A stretch of 64,000 nucleotides of DNA. It comes from Bolinopsis microptera (Eukaryota > Ctenophora > Tentaculata > Lobata > Bolinopsidae). Of the stretch, positions 35,084 through 50,700 are shown piece by piece. The stretch's first letter is position 1, and each line of letters begins with the position of its first letter. The notes beneath the pieces were generated by a model that was not told where the DNA came from, did no database searches, and saw only the letters and a program-made list of their open reading frames with translations. The stretch lies in the NCBI RefSeq assembly GCF_026151205.1, contig NC_087084.1, positions 3,837,538-3,901,537 of the forward strand, in the 5' to 3' direction. The position numbers were made by a program, and so were the translations under genes.

Positions 35084-38000
35084 TCAAAGAAACGAAACTA
35101 AACTCACTACGCAAAAGTGAAGAGGCGTGACCCTCATGCCACAAGAAATAAATGTTTAAAAGAATGTAAATAATCTTTTATGTTTTATTATTATTATTAT
35201 AGATTATTATTAATATTACTTCTAGTACATGGAGTACTAGTGACCGGACAAGATAGCATAAGGAGTGGAATTAACAAACACGCTCACACAGGCTGACTTG
35301 CAACTTCACCCGCCACCCTGCTTGGGAAAAGGAAAAGTTAATATTTCAGCTGCAGAAATAGCGGTTCCCCTACTTAAAGTTCTATACTAGCTCTTTCCAA
35401 GTTTACACCGGGGGCGCCATATATAGAATTTCCTTGGATAGCTGTCACGGTGACAGTCACTTGAATCGATTTAGCGCGTTTACTGGTTGGATATATACGC
35501 GTGACATTGAGCTCTCCAGCAGACCCGATTACGCCCATATCAGGCGTAATTAAAAGCTGCATCTAGCACGTGATATTTGCAAGCGTAATTACACATCCAT
35601 ATAGCGGTAATTAAGAGCAGGGGAGTTTTGTCAGTGGAAGTTGCAGGGAGTTGTAATAGCGTGAAATTGGATGTATTCTGATATTAGGGTTACATACCAA
35701 GTAAATGTTTCGTGTCACCTATGTTGGTTTATAGAAGTTAGACTTTGGTTATATAGAACAGGGTGTAGGACGCGGTACAAATGAAGTGCACTGAATTGCA
35801 GTTCAGATGGGAAAGATAGAGATATGGCCGAATCCGCTGAAATCGATGTTACGGTTGAAAACTGTCCTCCGATACTTGTTACCTATCTAGTTAACTTGGT
35901 ATGAAGAGAGAGTGGAAACCAGAACGAAAGAAAACGAATTCCTCGGATATCGGGGATGCAGCTACTATGGGGAATTAATAAATAGAGGGCCCTAGGGTTG
36001 CACCCGCAGATCGGGCAGTCCAATAAACACATTATCTGAAATTTCTTTCTAATTTTTCAGACTTTTCATCAGTCCTACTACACACTGGAAAGAAAAAAAG
36101 ATAAAAAGATGACGAGCGTGCTGATCACTCTACAGAGCATTTAAAAGCAAAATTCTTTAAATGCTCAACTATTGTATAATTTCCCGACATGATTATCTCA
36201 AAATATTGTTTATTTTATAATTCCGTAACAATAAACGACCACTGTTCGACAACATGGCGCCTTTGATGTCATAAACACCTTTTTCCATAAAATTTTATCT
36301 TCGCCGCGTTCGCCTATAAAAATTTTCAAATATATAAAGACATATAAATGTTCAAAATGAAACCCGGGAAATCAAAACTACATGATCGTGCAACAATATT
36401 ACAAATCTCTAACCAATAAAAACAAACAAAGACAAACAAAACACTAAAGAATTCTCACTAAAAAGGCAGGAAACGGTAGCAGTCAACCGGAAGAGTTGAC
36501 ACGTTTTTTGGATGAGAGCTGGTCCAAAACTTAAATTATTTAAATTTATAAGTGTATTTAAGAATATTTCAATGTCCCAAGAGTGTGTTTCCAATACATA
36601 ACAGTTAAGTAAAAAAAGAATGTGACGAAGCTATACCAACTTTCAGTCCTTCATAAATTCCAATAAATTTTGTAAAATTCCCTTCTCAATAATATTATAA
36701 CCATAGACGTTTCAGGAGTAATGGAGACAATGTACTCAGCATAGAACTTAACAAGCCTGACCGGCAATAACAGCGACACGTCAGAACATTCTTTTTGAAT
36801 AACGGACAATCCGGTCTCTTTCCTCTTGCGTCCAACCTGCAGAGAAACAATAATCATGACCTATCATGATTGCAATGGTTGACCAGTAAATGTTATAAAA
36901 CGTACGTGTAATACGACCAGACAAAATTGCTCGAGTTTACATACCTGGGACCTCAGGCTAATTTATGTTCAAATCAGATAGAGATTCGGCGGAATGACAG
37001 GCTGAGCGCGCCCAGTAAGGCAGATCGCGCCCACTAAGAGTATACACCGCGGTCCTGTAAAACTTGGAAAGATCGCGAAATATTATACAAAAACTTAACG
37101 TTTTTTTATAAATTATTTTTGGAAAAAACATGGTGTTGTAAAATGGGCTTAAATGTACATCATAAATTTTGTAACAAATATTTACATCAACCTTTTCGTT
37201 GTTGATTATACGGTTATAGTTTCTGATTCACTGTTTTTTGTCTGTTAAATATTTCACAGTTAAATTAAGGTTTGTGTTTCACTTTTTTTTTGCAATGATA
37301 TAACTGTATAATCCTATTTTTAAAAGTTTAGACTTCCTAGGGTTTGAAAGCCACTACTTGTAGAAATTGAACTTACTTACACCTGAAACAAACTATTAAA
37401 AAAATAAAAATTAGTATCCTTAAGAGCAAAGACACAGACAGAGAAACCTTCATTTCAGTAATCATTTTACATTAGTACGGACGTGCCTCAAGAACTAACT
37501 TTTTTCGCTGATTCGGTTGCATTTCAAAAACACCAGGACCATTTGAAATAGCTATTTAATAGTTAATAAAAATTAATTCACATTGACGAGCTGATCACAT
37601 CTCTGTAAGAGTAGCCTATCAGACCAGAACTAATCAGTCTGTACATAGCCGGGCGGTGTGATCGTATTTAACACTGGCAGCAGCCAGCAACATGAAAAGA
37701 CTAAACATTTTACACAGCGTCGAGCCTTCTAGTTCATATAATTAATGGCATCTCATGTTACTAATCTTTGTCTTCAGCACATGTGTTATATCATGTGACT
37801 ACTTTAAATATAATTATCTATCATATATCACAATCACAGAGGACTAGAGAAAACTTAAGCAAGCAAGTTTGCTCAAACTCATAACTTTGTTAATATAAAG
37901 CGTAAATAGCAAATGCTTCTATGAAAACGAAGTCTGCACTAATTATTAATTTTATTTTGGTTTATCATTGAGCTAAGATTAGAGCTCATATCATATCAGG

Positions 38001-38402
38001 TTGGAAGCATTGTGTAACTTTTTGTGATCAGATATGCTGTTTAGATAAAATCATGTATAGTTATCCCATCAGCGGAAAAATAAAGAACCGAGGTCTTTCA
38101 TGGTCTTTACAATGATCGTTGCACCTGATTTAGTGGTTTATCCTAGCAGATTTTTAATATGGACATAGATGAGGCGCAACTAACTTCAATTTTACCAATC
38201 CAAATCTAATTTGCAGGTGTTAAAATTACATTTCACTAAAATATGTTTATGCTTATTCTTTATGTTTATTAATAACTAAGTTATGGTTACCAATACCATA
38301 GTTTATTAATAATAACTTAAATCATAGGTATGATTTTTAGATTAAATAAAAACTCTCACATTTCATCAACTAATTCAAAATGAGCGAAGTAAGAACCTCA
38401 TC

Positions 38403-39323
38403 ATGAAGGAGTCCTATTCAACTCCTGATCATCCTCTGCCACCACCAGACTGACGCAGTCAAGAGTAACTACGGCTGGCTACTTTTTCCACACGTGTGTT
38501 AAACAGGGATTGGCTGCTTCTCAAAAACTTCCTGATGACTTAGTAGTATATTTAAGGGTTTTTTTTGTATGTTTGCTCAGGGAGCATGAATGCCACATAC
38601 TTCATAGGTCCAGGAGTTTATCCGAACTTTTAGGCAAAGTGCTAGGTTATGTGGTACAACCTAGCACACAACCTAGTCAATGAGATTTGGGTTTTCAAAT
38701 TGGATAAAAAATCTTTGTGTTAATTTTACAGTTAATTAAATTAGATTTAATTTTGATTTTCAGAAGCATGTTCGACAGCACCTTAAGTAGATTGTGCGGA
38801 AGGAACAAGTGTTGCATTTCAATCCGGAATGATTCTCAGCACTGGGTCAGTGTAAATGACAAAACGGTAGAGAGCAGCACAGTAAACGTTTACGTACAGT
38901 GCTTGCAGTGGGGATGCCTTAAATGAGACAGCGCAAAAATCGGAGAAAAAATCGTTCGAAATGTACAACGGTCACGGATTTTTACACACACAATTTGGAA
39001 AAATGAAGTGACTTTGGAAAGGCAAATTGAAGAAGGAGGGGAAAAATGAATGAGCTGAGGCGCACAAATGGAAAAAATATGAAAACAGCGTTGTGGTTTG
39101 GGGTCAATCTTTGGTTGACAATCTGGATAAATAATTTCGTTAAAAGAGACGAAAGATGCAGCCAAACCAAGCAGCTATAGAACCTGCCGACAAAAATGCC
39201 CTCAACCAGCCGTCAAAGCTAAACCTGCAGACGAAAGAGGAAAACTGGCAGTTCAACCGCCAGCCTCCAATCACATTCACTGATTCTCGGCGATTGCAAA
39301 GAGTCAACGACGAAATAACCTAA
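38403..39323 (+). CDS. Gene B copy 2
   Basis: Same three-exon structure as copy 1. One base is missing just after the ATG (atgaaggag for atgagaggag) and further indels occur in exon 3. The exon 3 acceptor gattttcag and the final TAA (39321-39323) are present. The short first intron is recognisable with an altered donor (gtagta). Confidence 0.55.
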
Positions 39324-42300
39324 TCAAAGAAACGAAACTAAACCACACGTACGCAAAAGTGAAGAAGGCATTGACCCACAGCCACATGAAATTAAGATGT
39401 TAAAAGATGTATAATATATCTTTTATGGTTTATTATTATTATTAAAGTATTATATTTATTATTACGTCTATTAACAGGAAGAACTTATGGACCGGACAAT
39501 GTAGCATAAGTAGAGATTTAAACACTCTCACACAGGCCTGACTTTCAACTTCACCGCCACCTGCATGGGTAATGGTAGAAGTTAATTTCAGCATGCAGAA
39601 TTAGCGTGAACCCCCTACTTAATGTTCAAACTAGCTCTTCTAGTTACACCGGGCGCCAAATAAGAAATTCCTTGGATACAGCACGTGACAGTCACAGATA
39701 TCGATTGAAGCGCGTTGTTACTGTTGGATATATACGCGTGACATACTATCCATGCAGACCCGATTTACGCACCATATAAGCGTATTAAAAGCTGCAATCT
39801 AGCACGTGAAATTTGTGCAAGCAAATACACCATCCAGATAAGGCTTAAATAAAGAGCAGGGGAGTGCAGTGGAATTGCAGTGAGTTTGTAAATAGCGAGA
39901 AATATTGGGTGGTAATATCGATGATAAGGGGTACATACAAGTAAATGTTTCGTTCACTATGTTTGGTTTAAAAAGTTAATTATGTTTTAGAACAGTGGTT
40001 TGAGGACGCGTACAAATGAAGTGCACTGATTTGCAGTTCAGATGGTAAGAATTGATAATTGGCCGAACCGCTGAAATCCCGTTTTACGTTGATACCTGCT
40101 CGATTACTTGTTACCACTAGTAACTTGGTATGACGAGAGAGTGAAACAGACGAAAGTAAGACGAAGGTCTCGGGAATCGGGATGCAGCCTACAATGGCAT
40201 GAAATATAGAGGCCCTAGGTGCTCCCCCCAGATCGGCAGTCAATACACAATTTTCTGAAAATTTCTAATTTTCATACTTTTCAACAGTCCAACGAACACA
40301 CTGGGGAATGAAAAAAAGATAAAAGATGCGAGCGTGCCTGAATCACTCATACAGAGCAATTAAAGCAAAATTCTTTAAATACTCACTTTTTGTATAATTA
40401 CCGACTTTATTATCTCAAAATAATGGGTTTAAACCGTAACAATAATCGACAACAGTTCGACAACATGGGCGCTTTTGATGCATAAACACATTTTTTCCTA
40501 AAAATTTTATCTTCGCCGCGTTTCGCGCCTATAAAATTTCAAAATATATAAAAGACTTTTATGTTCAAATAAACAGGGGAATCATAACTTCATGATCGTG
40601 CAACAAAATGTCCAAATCTCATAAACAATAAAAACAATAAAGATCAATCAGAACACTAAAGAAATACACTAAAAAGGAGGAACGTGTAGCAGTGGCAACC
40701 GGAAAGAGTTTACACTATTTTTGGAGAAGAGCTGTCCAAAACCAGAATTAATTAATTAATAGATGTATTTAAGAATATTACTATGGTCCAATAGTATGTG
40801 TTTCAATACAAAACATTGATAGTAATAAACTGAATTACGAAGCTTTACCAACTTTCAGTCCTTCATAAATTCCAATAAAATTAGTAAAATATCTCAATAA
40901 TTTGTATAACCTTAGACGTTTCAGTAGTAATGTAACAATTACACAGTAATTTAGAACCTTTACAGCCTGACCTGCAAATAACAGCGTCAACGTCAGAAAC
41001 ATTCTTTTGAATAACGACAATCCTGTTCTCTTATCTCCTCTTGCAGTCACCCTGCATGAGAAACTATAAGCATGACGCATACAAATTGCAATGTTGACCA
41101 GTTAAAGTATAATACGTAAGTGTAAACGAGCCTGACAAAATGCTCGAGTTTACATTACCTGGGGACCTCAGGCTATTTTATGTTCATATACATGATAGAG
41201 ATTCGGCGGAATGACAGGCGATCGCGCCCAGTAAGGCTGAGCGCGGCCCCACGAAGAGTTTACAACACCGCGTCTGTAAAACTTGGAAAGATCGCGAAAA
41301 TATTAACTAAAAAAACGTAACGTTTTTCTAAATATTTGGAAAGAAACATGGTTATGGAAACTAGGGCTGATGTAAATCATAATTTTAATTATAGTTCAAA
41401 TATTACATCTACCTTTCGTTTGTTTGTTATAACGTTTATTGTTTCAAGATTTCACTGTTTTGTATGTTAAATATAATCACTGATTAAATTAAGTTTGGTT
41501 TCACTTTTTGCCAATTAAAAAACTGTATAAGCCATATTTTAAGAGTTTAGAACTTCCGTAGTTATGAAAACACTATCTTTGTAGAATTTTGAACTTACTA
41601 ACATCTGAAACATACGATTAAAAATAAAAATTTGTATCCTTAAGAGCAAAGACTCAAGCGGCAGAACCTTCATTTCAGTTAATCATTTTTACTTTTAGTA
41701 CGGACGTGCCTCAAGAACTACTTTTTCTGATTTCGGTTGCATTTTCAAAACTACAGGACATTTGAAATAGCTATTTAAATAGTTAATAAAAATTAAGCAC
41801 TTTTTGACGACTAGTATCCTGTTGAGTACCTATCAGACCGAACTATTTCATCTGTACTTAGCCGGCTGTGATCGTATTTTACACTGGCAGCAGCCAGCAA
41901 CATGACATTACTAACATATTACACAGCGTCGAGCCTTCTAGTACATAATTATGGCAGTCACAAGATACTAATCTTTGTGTCTTCAGGCTCCTGTGTATAT
42001 CATGTGACTACTTTTAAATATAATATCTATCATGATATAACATCACAGAAGGAGGCAAAGAAAACATATGCAAAGTTTGCTCAAACTCATAACTTTGTTA
42101 ATATAAAGCACTTACAAAGCTTCATTGTATAACAAGACTGCACTAAATATTATTTTATTTGTGTAACTTGTACTAAGAATAGAGCACATTCAGATCCAAG
42201 TTGTGAGCTTTGTGGTTAACTTTTTGTGATCAGTTTATGCTGTTTAGATAAAAGCAGATATTTATCGCAATCTGCCGGAAAATAAAAGAACGAGGTCTTT

Positions 42301-42594
42301 CATGGACTTTACATATACGGAGACACCGTGTATTAGTGTTTATCTGAGCAGGATTTTTTATATGGACATAGGTTTGAGTTGCAACTAGATTCAATATTTA
42401 CAAGTCAAATCAAATTGCAGAGTTAAAATTACATTTCTTTTCTCAACAATTTTTATGCTATTCTTAGTTTATTAATACTAAGTTATGGATACCAATACCA
42501 TAGATATTATAATAACTTTATATCAAGGAGAATTTAGATTAAATAAAACTCTCACATTCACAACTAATTCAAGATAAGCGAAGAAGACATCATC

Positions 42595-43510
42595 ATGAGA
42601 GGAGTCCTAGTTTCTACTCCTGAACATCCACTGCCACAACCACCAGACTGACGCAGCAAGTGTAACGACGGCAGAGCTACTTTTTCACACGTGGTTTAAA
42701 CAGATGGCTCTTCCTAAAAACTCCTTGAAGGACTTAGTGAGTATAGTTTTGGGATTTTTTTGTTGTTTGCTCAGGGAGCAGAATGCCACTACTTCATAGG
42801 TTCCAAGGAGTTCCGAACTTTAGGCAAAGTGCTAAGGATATGTGGTACAACCTAGCACACCTAGTCAATGAAATTTGGGTTTTCAAATTGGATAAAAAAA
42901 CTTGGGGTTATAAATTTACAGTTAATTAAATTAGATTTAATTTTCTTTTCAGAAGGCATGTTCGACAGCACCTAATAGGATGTGCGGAAGGACAAAGTGT
43001 GCATTTTTTCAACTCTCGGTAGGATTTCTCAGCTCTGTCAGTGTAAAAATTGACAAAACGGTAAGAGCAGCACAGTTACGTTTACGTACATGCTTGCAGT
43101 GATGCTAAAGAAGACTGCGCAAAATCGGAGATAAAATCGTCGAAATGTACAACGGCAACGGGCACGGGATTTTACCAACACCAATTGGTAAAATGAGTGG
43201 ACTATGAAAGCAAATGGAAGAAAGGAGGGAAAAAATGAATGGCTGGGCGCACAATGAAAAAAAAAATATGAAAACAGCGTTTAGTGATTGGGGTCAATCT
43301 ATGGTGACTAATGGATAAATATTTTTCGTTAAAAGAGACGAAGATGCAGCCAAACCAGCACTAATAGAACCTGCCGACAATAATGCCGCTCAACCTGCCG
43401 TCAAAGCAAAACCTGCATACGAAGAGAAAACGGCAGTTTCAACCGCCAGCCTCAAATCACATTCACTGATTCACGGATGATTGCAAAGAGCAACGAACGA
43501 AAGAACCTAA
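42595..43510 (+). CDS. Gene B copy 3
   Basis: The ATG and first codons are intact (atgagaggagtcctag), the donor gtgagt is intact, and the TAA is at 43508-43510. There are frameshifts in the signal-peptide region (extra T), in exon 3 near the first Cys, and duplicated text around ggcaacgggcacggg (about 43151-43168). Confidence 0.55.
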
Positions 43511-46500
43511 TCAAAAGAAACGAAACTAAACTCACGTACCAAAGTGAAGAGCAGTGACCCACATCCCACATGAAAAAAATTGTTATAAGAATGTAGAATA
43601 TAACTTATAATGTTTATTATATTATTATAGTTTATAATTATTATTACGTCCTAGTACTAGGGAGTACTTAGTGACCGGGACAAAGTAGCAAAAGATGATT
43701 TAACAACGCTCACACAGGCACTTTTCAACTTCACCCCACCTGCTTGGTAATGGTAGAAGTTAATTTCACTGCAGAATTAGGCGTGTCCCCCCAACTTAAT
43801 TTCAAACTAGCTCTTTTCCTATTTTTACACCGGGCCCCATATAAAATTTCCTTGGATAGCTTTCACTGACAGTCACTAGATATCGATTGAGCGCGTTTAC
43901 TGGTAGGATATATAGCGCTGACATTGAGCTATCATGCAGAGACCCATTACGCACCATATAAGCGTAATTAAAAGCTGCATCTAGCACGGTGATATATTTG
44001 CAAAGCTATTACACACCATAAAAGCTGTAATTAAAGAGCAGGGGAGTTGCAGTGGAGTTCAGGGAGTTTGTAATAGCGTGAAATTGTGGTAATTCGATGA
44101 TTAGGGTACATTACAAGTAAATGTTTCGTTTCACGTATGTTGGTTTAAAGTTTACATTGGTTTTAGAACAGTGTGAGAGACGCTACAAATGGAAGAGCAC
44201 TGATTTGCAGTTCATATGGTACAGATTGAGATTTTGGCCGGAACCGGCTGAATCGTTGATTACGTTGAAAACAGTCACGAATACCTTGTTACCTAGCTAG
44301 TAACTTGGTTTAAGAGAAGTGGAAACCAGACGAAAGTAAGACGAAGTCTCGGGAATCGGTGGATGCATCCTACAATGGGCATGAAATATATAGAGGTCCC
44401 TAGGTTGCTCCGCCAGATCGGCATACCAATAACACATTATCTGAAAATTTCTAAATTTCATACTTTTTTCATCATTCCTACGAAAACACTGGGGAATGAT
44501 AAAAAGATAAAAAGAAGCGAGCGTGCTGAATCACTCTACAGAGCACTTACAAGCAAAATTCTTTAAATGCTTCACTTTGATAATTTCCGACTTGATATCT
44601 CAAAATAATGGGTTTTAATCCGTAAAATCAATTAACTACACTGTCGACAACAAGGCGCTTTGATGCATAAACACATTTTCCATTAAAATTTTATCTTCGC
44701 CGCGATCGCCTTATAAAAATTCAAAAAAATATATAAAAGACTTTAATTGTTTCAAAATGAAACAGGGTGAAACATAACTTCATGATCGTGCAACAATATG
44801 TCCAAATCCTCATAACCAAATAAAAACAAATCAATAGACAATCAAAACACAAAAGAAATTCACTAAAAAGGAGGAAACTGTAGCAGTGCATCCGGAAAAG
44901 AGTTTGACACGTTTTTGGAGAGAGCTGGTCCAAAACCTGAAATATATAAATTTTATAGAGTGAATTTAAGAATAATTTACATTGTCCCAATAGTTGTGAT
45001 TCAAATGACATAACAGTTGATTAGTAATAAACTGAATGTGACGAAGCTTATACCCAAACTTTACAGTCCTTCATAAATACCAATAATTTTGTAAAATTCT
45101 CAATAATTTGTATAACCTTGAACGTTTCAGGAGTAATGGAGACAATGTACTCATATTAGACTTTACAGCCTGACGGCAATAACAGCGTCAACGTCAGAAA
45201 CATTTCTTTTTGAATATCGACAATCCTGTCACTTTCCTCTTCAGTCACCAGCATTAAACATAAGCATGACGCATATCATTATTTGCAATGTTGACCAGCT
45301 TAAAGTTATAATACGAACGTGGTAAACGAGCTGACAAAAATGGCTCAGTTTACATTACCTGGGGACCTCAGGCTAAATTTTTTTGTACATAATCATGATA
45401 GAGATCGCGGAATGCAGCTGAGCGCGGCCCAGTAAGGCCTGAGCGCGGCTTCACAAGAGTTTACAAACCGCGGTCAGTAAAACTTGGAAAGATCGCGAAA
45501 TATTATACTATAAACGTAAGCGTTTTTAGAAAATATTTTTTTTTTTTTTATTTTATTGAGAAAGAAACAAGGTTTGCAAATGGGCTTGATGTAAATCAAA
45601 TTTCATTGTTACAAAATATAACATCTACCTTTCTTTTGTATGTTATACGGTTATTGTTTTCTGGATTCACTGTTTTTGTCCTGTTAAATATTCACTGATA
45701 TAAAATTAAGTTTTGTGTTTCATCACTTTTTGCCAATGAACTAAAACTGAATAAGCCTATTTTTAAGAGTTAGACTTCCGGGGTTTTGAAAAAGCCACTA
45801 TCTTGTAGTATTGAACTTACTAACATCAGAAACATACGATTAAAAAAAAAAAAAATTGTATCCTTAAGAACACAGACTCAAGCAGAGAAACCTTCATTTT
45901 CAGTTAATCATTTTACATTTAGTAACGGACTTGCCTCAAGAAACAACTTTTTACTTCCTGATTCGTTGCATTTCAAAAACTACAGGACATTTGAAATAGC
46001 TATTTTAATAGTTAAAAAAATTTATAGCACTTTTTGACGAAGCTGTAAACACTTTTAGAGAGCCTATCAACCATAACTATTCAGTCTGAACTTACCGCGT
46101 GTGATCGTATTTAACACTGGCAGACAGCCAGCAACATGAAATTACTAACATATTACACAGCGTCGAGCCTTCTAGTTCATAATTATGGCATTCTCATGTT
46201 CTAATCGTTTTGTGTCTTCATCTCAAGTGAATATCATTGACTACTTTAAATATAAAATACATCATATATTAACATCACAGAGGAGCTAGAGAAAACTTAA
46301 GCAAGTTTTGCACAAACTCATAACTATGTAAAATGTAAAGCGACCTTACAAAGCTCTTGATACAAGTCTGGCACTAATTATAATTTTAATATGTGGTTTC
46401 ACTTGAGCTAAGATATAGAGCTCATTCAGATCATGTAGAGCAATGTTTTAACTTTTTGTGATCAGTTTATGCTTGTTTAGATAAAATCCAGATATTTATC

Positions 46501-46822
46501 GCATCTGCGTGAAAAATTAAGATTCGAGGTCTTTCATGTCCTTTACATATCGTACACTGTTTAGTGTTTATCTGAGCAAGGATTTTTATTATGGACATAG
46601 GTAATGAGGTTGCAACTAGACTCAATTATTTACAAGTCAATCCTAATTGCAGGTGTTAAAATTACATTTTCTCTATAAATATGTTTAGCTATACTTAGTA
46701 TTATACTGAATTATGGTTACCAATACATAATATTATAAAACTTATATCATAGTTTATTTTAGTATTAAATAAAAACATCACCACATTTCACAACTAATTC
46801 AAATAGCGAATAAGACCTCATC

Positions 46823-47768
46823 ATGAGAGAGTCCTAGTTCCACTCCTGATCTTCCCTGCCACCACCAGACTGACGCAGTCCAAAGTGTAACGACGCTGTC
46901 GACTTTTTCACTCGTGGAAAAACAGGATGGCTCTTCTCTTCTCAAAAACTTCGATGGACTTAGTGAGTAAGTTTAGGTTTTTTTGTCTTGTTTTGCTCAG
47001 GGACAGAATTCCACATACTTCATAAGGTTCCCCCCCCCCCCCCCCGAGTTCTCGAACTTTAGGCAAAGTGCTAGGTTTATGTGTACAACTAGCACAACCA
47101 AGTCAGATGAGATTTTGGGTTAATTCAAATAGGATAAAAAATCTTGTGTTAATTTAACAGTTAATTAAATTATTTAATTTTTTGATTTTCAGAAGCATGT
47201 TCGGACAGCACCATAGAAGATTTGCGGAGGACAATTTTGCAATTCACTCCGGTAGGATTCTCAGCTCTGGTCAGTGTAAGAATGACAAAACTGAAGAGAG
47301 CAGCCAGTTAACTTTTACGTACAGTGCTATGCATGGGGATGCTAAAGTAGACGTGACTGCGCAAAAATCGGAGAAAAATCGTCGAAATGTACAATCAACG
47401 GCAACGGATTTTACAACACAATTTTGGTAAAATGAGTTGACTTTTGGAAAGCACATGGAAGAATGGAGGGTAAAAAATAATGAGCTGGGCGCACAAATGA
47501 AAAAAGAAATATGAAAACAGCGTAATAGTGGTATTGGTGTCAATCCTTTGGTGACAAAATTGATAAATAATTTCGTATAAAAAGACGAAGATGCTGCCAA
47601 ACCAGCAGCTATAGCACCTGCCGACAAAAAAAAATGCCGCTCAACCTCCGTTCAAAGCTAAACCAGCAGACGAAGAGGAAAACGCATTTTCAACAACCGC
47701 TCAGCCTCAATCACATTCACTGATTCTCGGATATTTGCAAAGAGTCAAACCGATCGAAAAGAACCTAA
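46823..47768 (+). CDS. Gene B copy 4, with a C-run in exon 2
   Basis: Exons, donor gtgagt, acceptors and TAA (47766-47768) are recognisable. Exon 2 differs from the others: 16 consecutive C (47030-47045) replace the consensus ccagga, which shifts the frame. Exon 1 also contains a duplicated cttctctt. The C-run may be a real expansion or a base-calling artefact. Confidence 0.5.
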
Positions 47769-50700
47769 TCAAAGAAACGAAACTAAACTCACGTACGGCA
47801 AAAAGTGAAGAGGCAGTGACCCACAGCCCACAATGAAATAAAATGTTAAAAGAAATGTAATTATATCTTTTATGGTTATTATTTATTATTAAAATATTAT
47901 TATTATTACACTAGTACAGGGATACTTATGACCGGGACATGTATCATAAGGAGTGATTTAACACGCACACACAGGCAGACTTTCAACTTCACCCCACCAG
48001 CTTGGTAATGGTAGAATTAATATCAGCTTCAGCTGTCAGAATTACGGTGTCCCCTACGTTTAATGTTCAAAAACTAGCTCTTTTCCTAGTTTACACCGGG
48101 GGCTCCATATATGAGAAATTTCCTGGATAGCTGTCACGTGACAGTCACGAGATATCGATGAGCGCGTTTACTGGATGGATTATCAAGACCCGTGACATTT
48201 AGCTTATCAAGCAGACCCGATACGCACCATATAAGCGTAATTAAAAGCGGCATCTAGCAACGGGAATATTTGCAAAGCTAAATTACACAACCATAATAAG
48301 CGTAATAAGAATCAGGGGAGTTGCAGTGGATTTGCAAGGAGTTGTAATAGCGAGAAATTGGGTGGTAATTCGATGATTAGGGGTACATACAAGTATAAAT
48401 GTTTCGTTCACATGTTGGATATAAAGTTAACTATGTTTAGAACATGTGGTGAGGACGCGTACAAAATGGAAGTGCCTGAATTTGCAAAGTTCAGATGGGT
48501 AAGAATTGAGATTTGGCCGAACCGTCTGAAATCGTTGTGTACGTATTGAAAACTGACTCGTTACCTTTTACCTAGCTAGTAACTATAGGTATGAAGATAG
48601 AGTGGAAACCAGACGAAATTAGACGAATTCTCGGGAATCGGATGCAGCCTACAAAGGGCATGAATATATAAGGTCCCTAGGTTTGCCCCCCGACGGCAGT
48701 CCAATACACATTTTTTCTGAAAATTTCTAATTTTTCATACTTTTCTTCAGTCCTTAACGAACACACTGGGGAATGATAAAAGATAAAAAGAATGCGAGCG
48801 TTCCTGAAACACTCTACAGAGCATTTAAAGCAAATTCTTAAATGCACACTTTGTAAATTTCCGACTGAAATCTCAAAATAATGGGTTTAACCGAAAATAT
48901 TAATCGACACTGTTCGACAACATGGCGCTTTTGATGCATAAACACATTTTTTTTTCCACTAAAATTTATCTTCGCCGCGTACGCCTATAAAAATACAAAA
49001 TATATAAAACTTTTATTGTTCAAAATGAAACAGGGAATCAAAACTTCATGATCGTGCAACAATATGTCAAATCTCATAACCAATAAAAACAACAAAGACA
49101 ATCAAAACACTAAAGAAATTCACTAAAAGTAAACGTGTAGCAGTGGCATTCCGAAAAGAGATGACACGTTTTTGGAGAGAGCTGGTCCGAAAACCTGAAA
49201 TATTTAAATTAATAGAGTGTATTTAAGAATCATCTATGTCCAAGAGTTTTGTGTTTCAAATACAAAACAGTTGATAGTAATAAACTACTGAATGTGACGA
49301 AGCTTACCAAACATTTCATTCCTTCATAAATTCCCAATAAATTAAGTAAAATTCTCATAATTAGATAACCTTGAGACGTTTTCCAGGAGTAATGGAGACA
49401 ATGTACTCAGTATTCACTTTACAGGCCTGACCGGCAATAACAAGCGTCAACGTCAGAAACATCTTTTTGAATATCGACAATCCTGTCTCTTTCCTCTTGC
49501 AGTCCAACCTGCATGTGAAACTATAAGCATGACGCACTCATGATTGCAAATGTTGACCATAATGTTATAATACTTACGTGTAAACGAGCCTACAAAATAG
49601 CACGATTTTACATTAACCGTGGTGACCTCAAGTCAATTTTAAGTTCAGTAATCATGATAGAAGATTCGTGGAATGACGAGGCTGAGCGCGGCCCCAGTAA
49701 GGCTGAGCGCGGCCCACTAAGAGTTTACACCGCGGTCTGTATAACCTTGAAAGATCGCGAAATAATATACTAAAAACGAAAGCGTTTTATAAAATATTTT
49801 TGGTAAAAGAACATGGGTTATGGTGTAATGGCTGATGTAAATCAAATTTTAATGTTACAAATATTACATCTACCTTTCGATGTTGTTATATCGGTTAATG
49901 TTTTCTGATTCACTTTTTTTTGTCTGTTAAATATTTGCACTTATTACATTAAGGTTTGTGCTTCACTTATTGCCAATTGATATAACATGAATAAGCCTAA
50001 TATTTAAGAGTTTAGACTTCCGTAGGGTTTTGAAAGCCACTAACTTGTAGAATTTTAACATACAACATCTGAAACATACTATTTAAAAAAATAAAAATAT
50101 GTATCCTTAAGAGCAAAGACTCAGAGCAGAGAAACCTTCATTTCAGTATATCAGTTAAGATTTGTACGGACGAGCTCAAGAACTACTTTTCCTGATTCGG
50201 TTGCATTTCAAAAACTACAGGACATTTGAAAATAGCTATTTAAATAGTTATAAAAATAAAGCACTATTACAGAGCTAAATCTCTGATCGAGTAGCCTATC
50301 AGACCAGAACTATTCAGTCCTGTACTTATCCGGCGTGTGATCGTATTTTACCCTGGCAGAAGCCAGCACAAGAAATTACTAACATATTACACAGCGTCGA
50401 GCCCTTCTAGTTCTAATTAATGGCAGTCTCATTGTTACTAATTCATTTGTGTCTTACAGCTCATTGTTATATCATGTGACTAACTTTAAAAAAATATCTA
50501 TCATATATTAACATCAACAGAGGAGCTAGAGAAAACTTACAAGTTTGCTCAACTCATAACTTAGTTAATAGTAAACGAACTTACAAAGCTTCTTTTGTAT
50601 AACAAGTCCCAGCACAAATTAAATTAATTTTATTTGTGTTAACTTGAGCTAAGATTAGAGCTTCATTTCATATCATGTTGGAAGCATTGTGTTATAACTT

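Noticed and set aside
39980-40243. 87-codon minus-strand ORF in the shared module of B3
   Set aside because: It is open only in this copy because of indels. The consensus frame here is shorter (about 47 codons), so it is not annotated as a gene.
44721-45011. 96-codon minus-strand ORF in B4 rich in Cys, Phe and Leu
   Set aside because: It joins different frames of the unit through copy-specific indels, and the consensus of the array does not keep it open.
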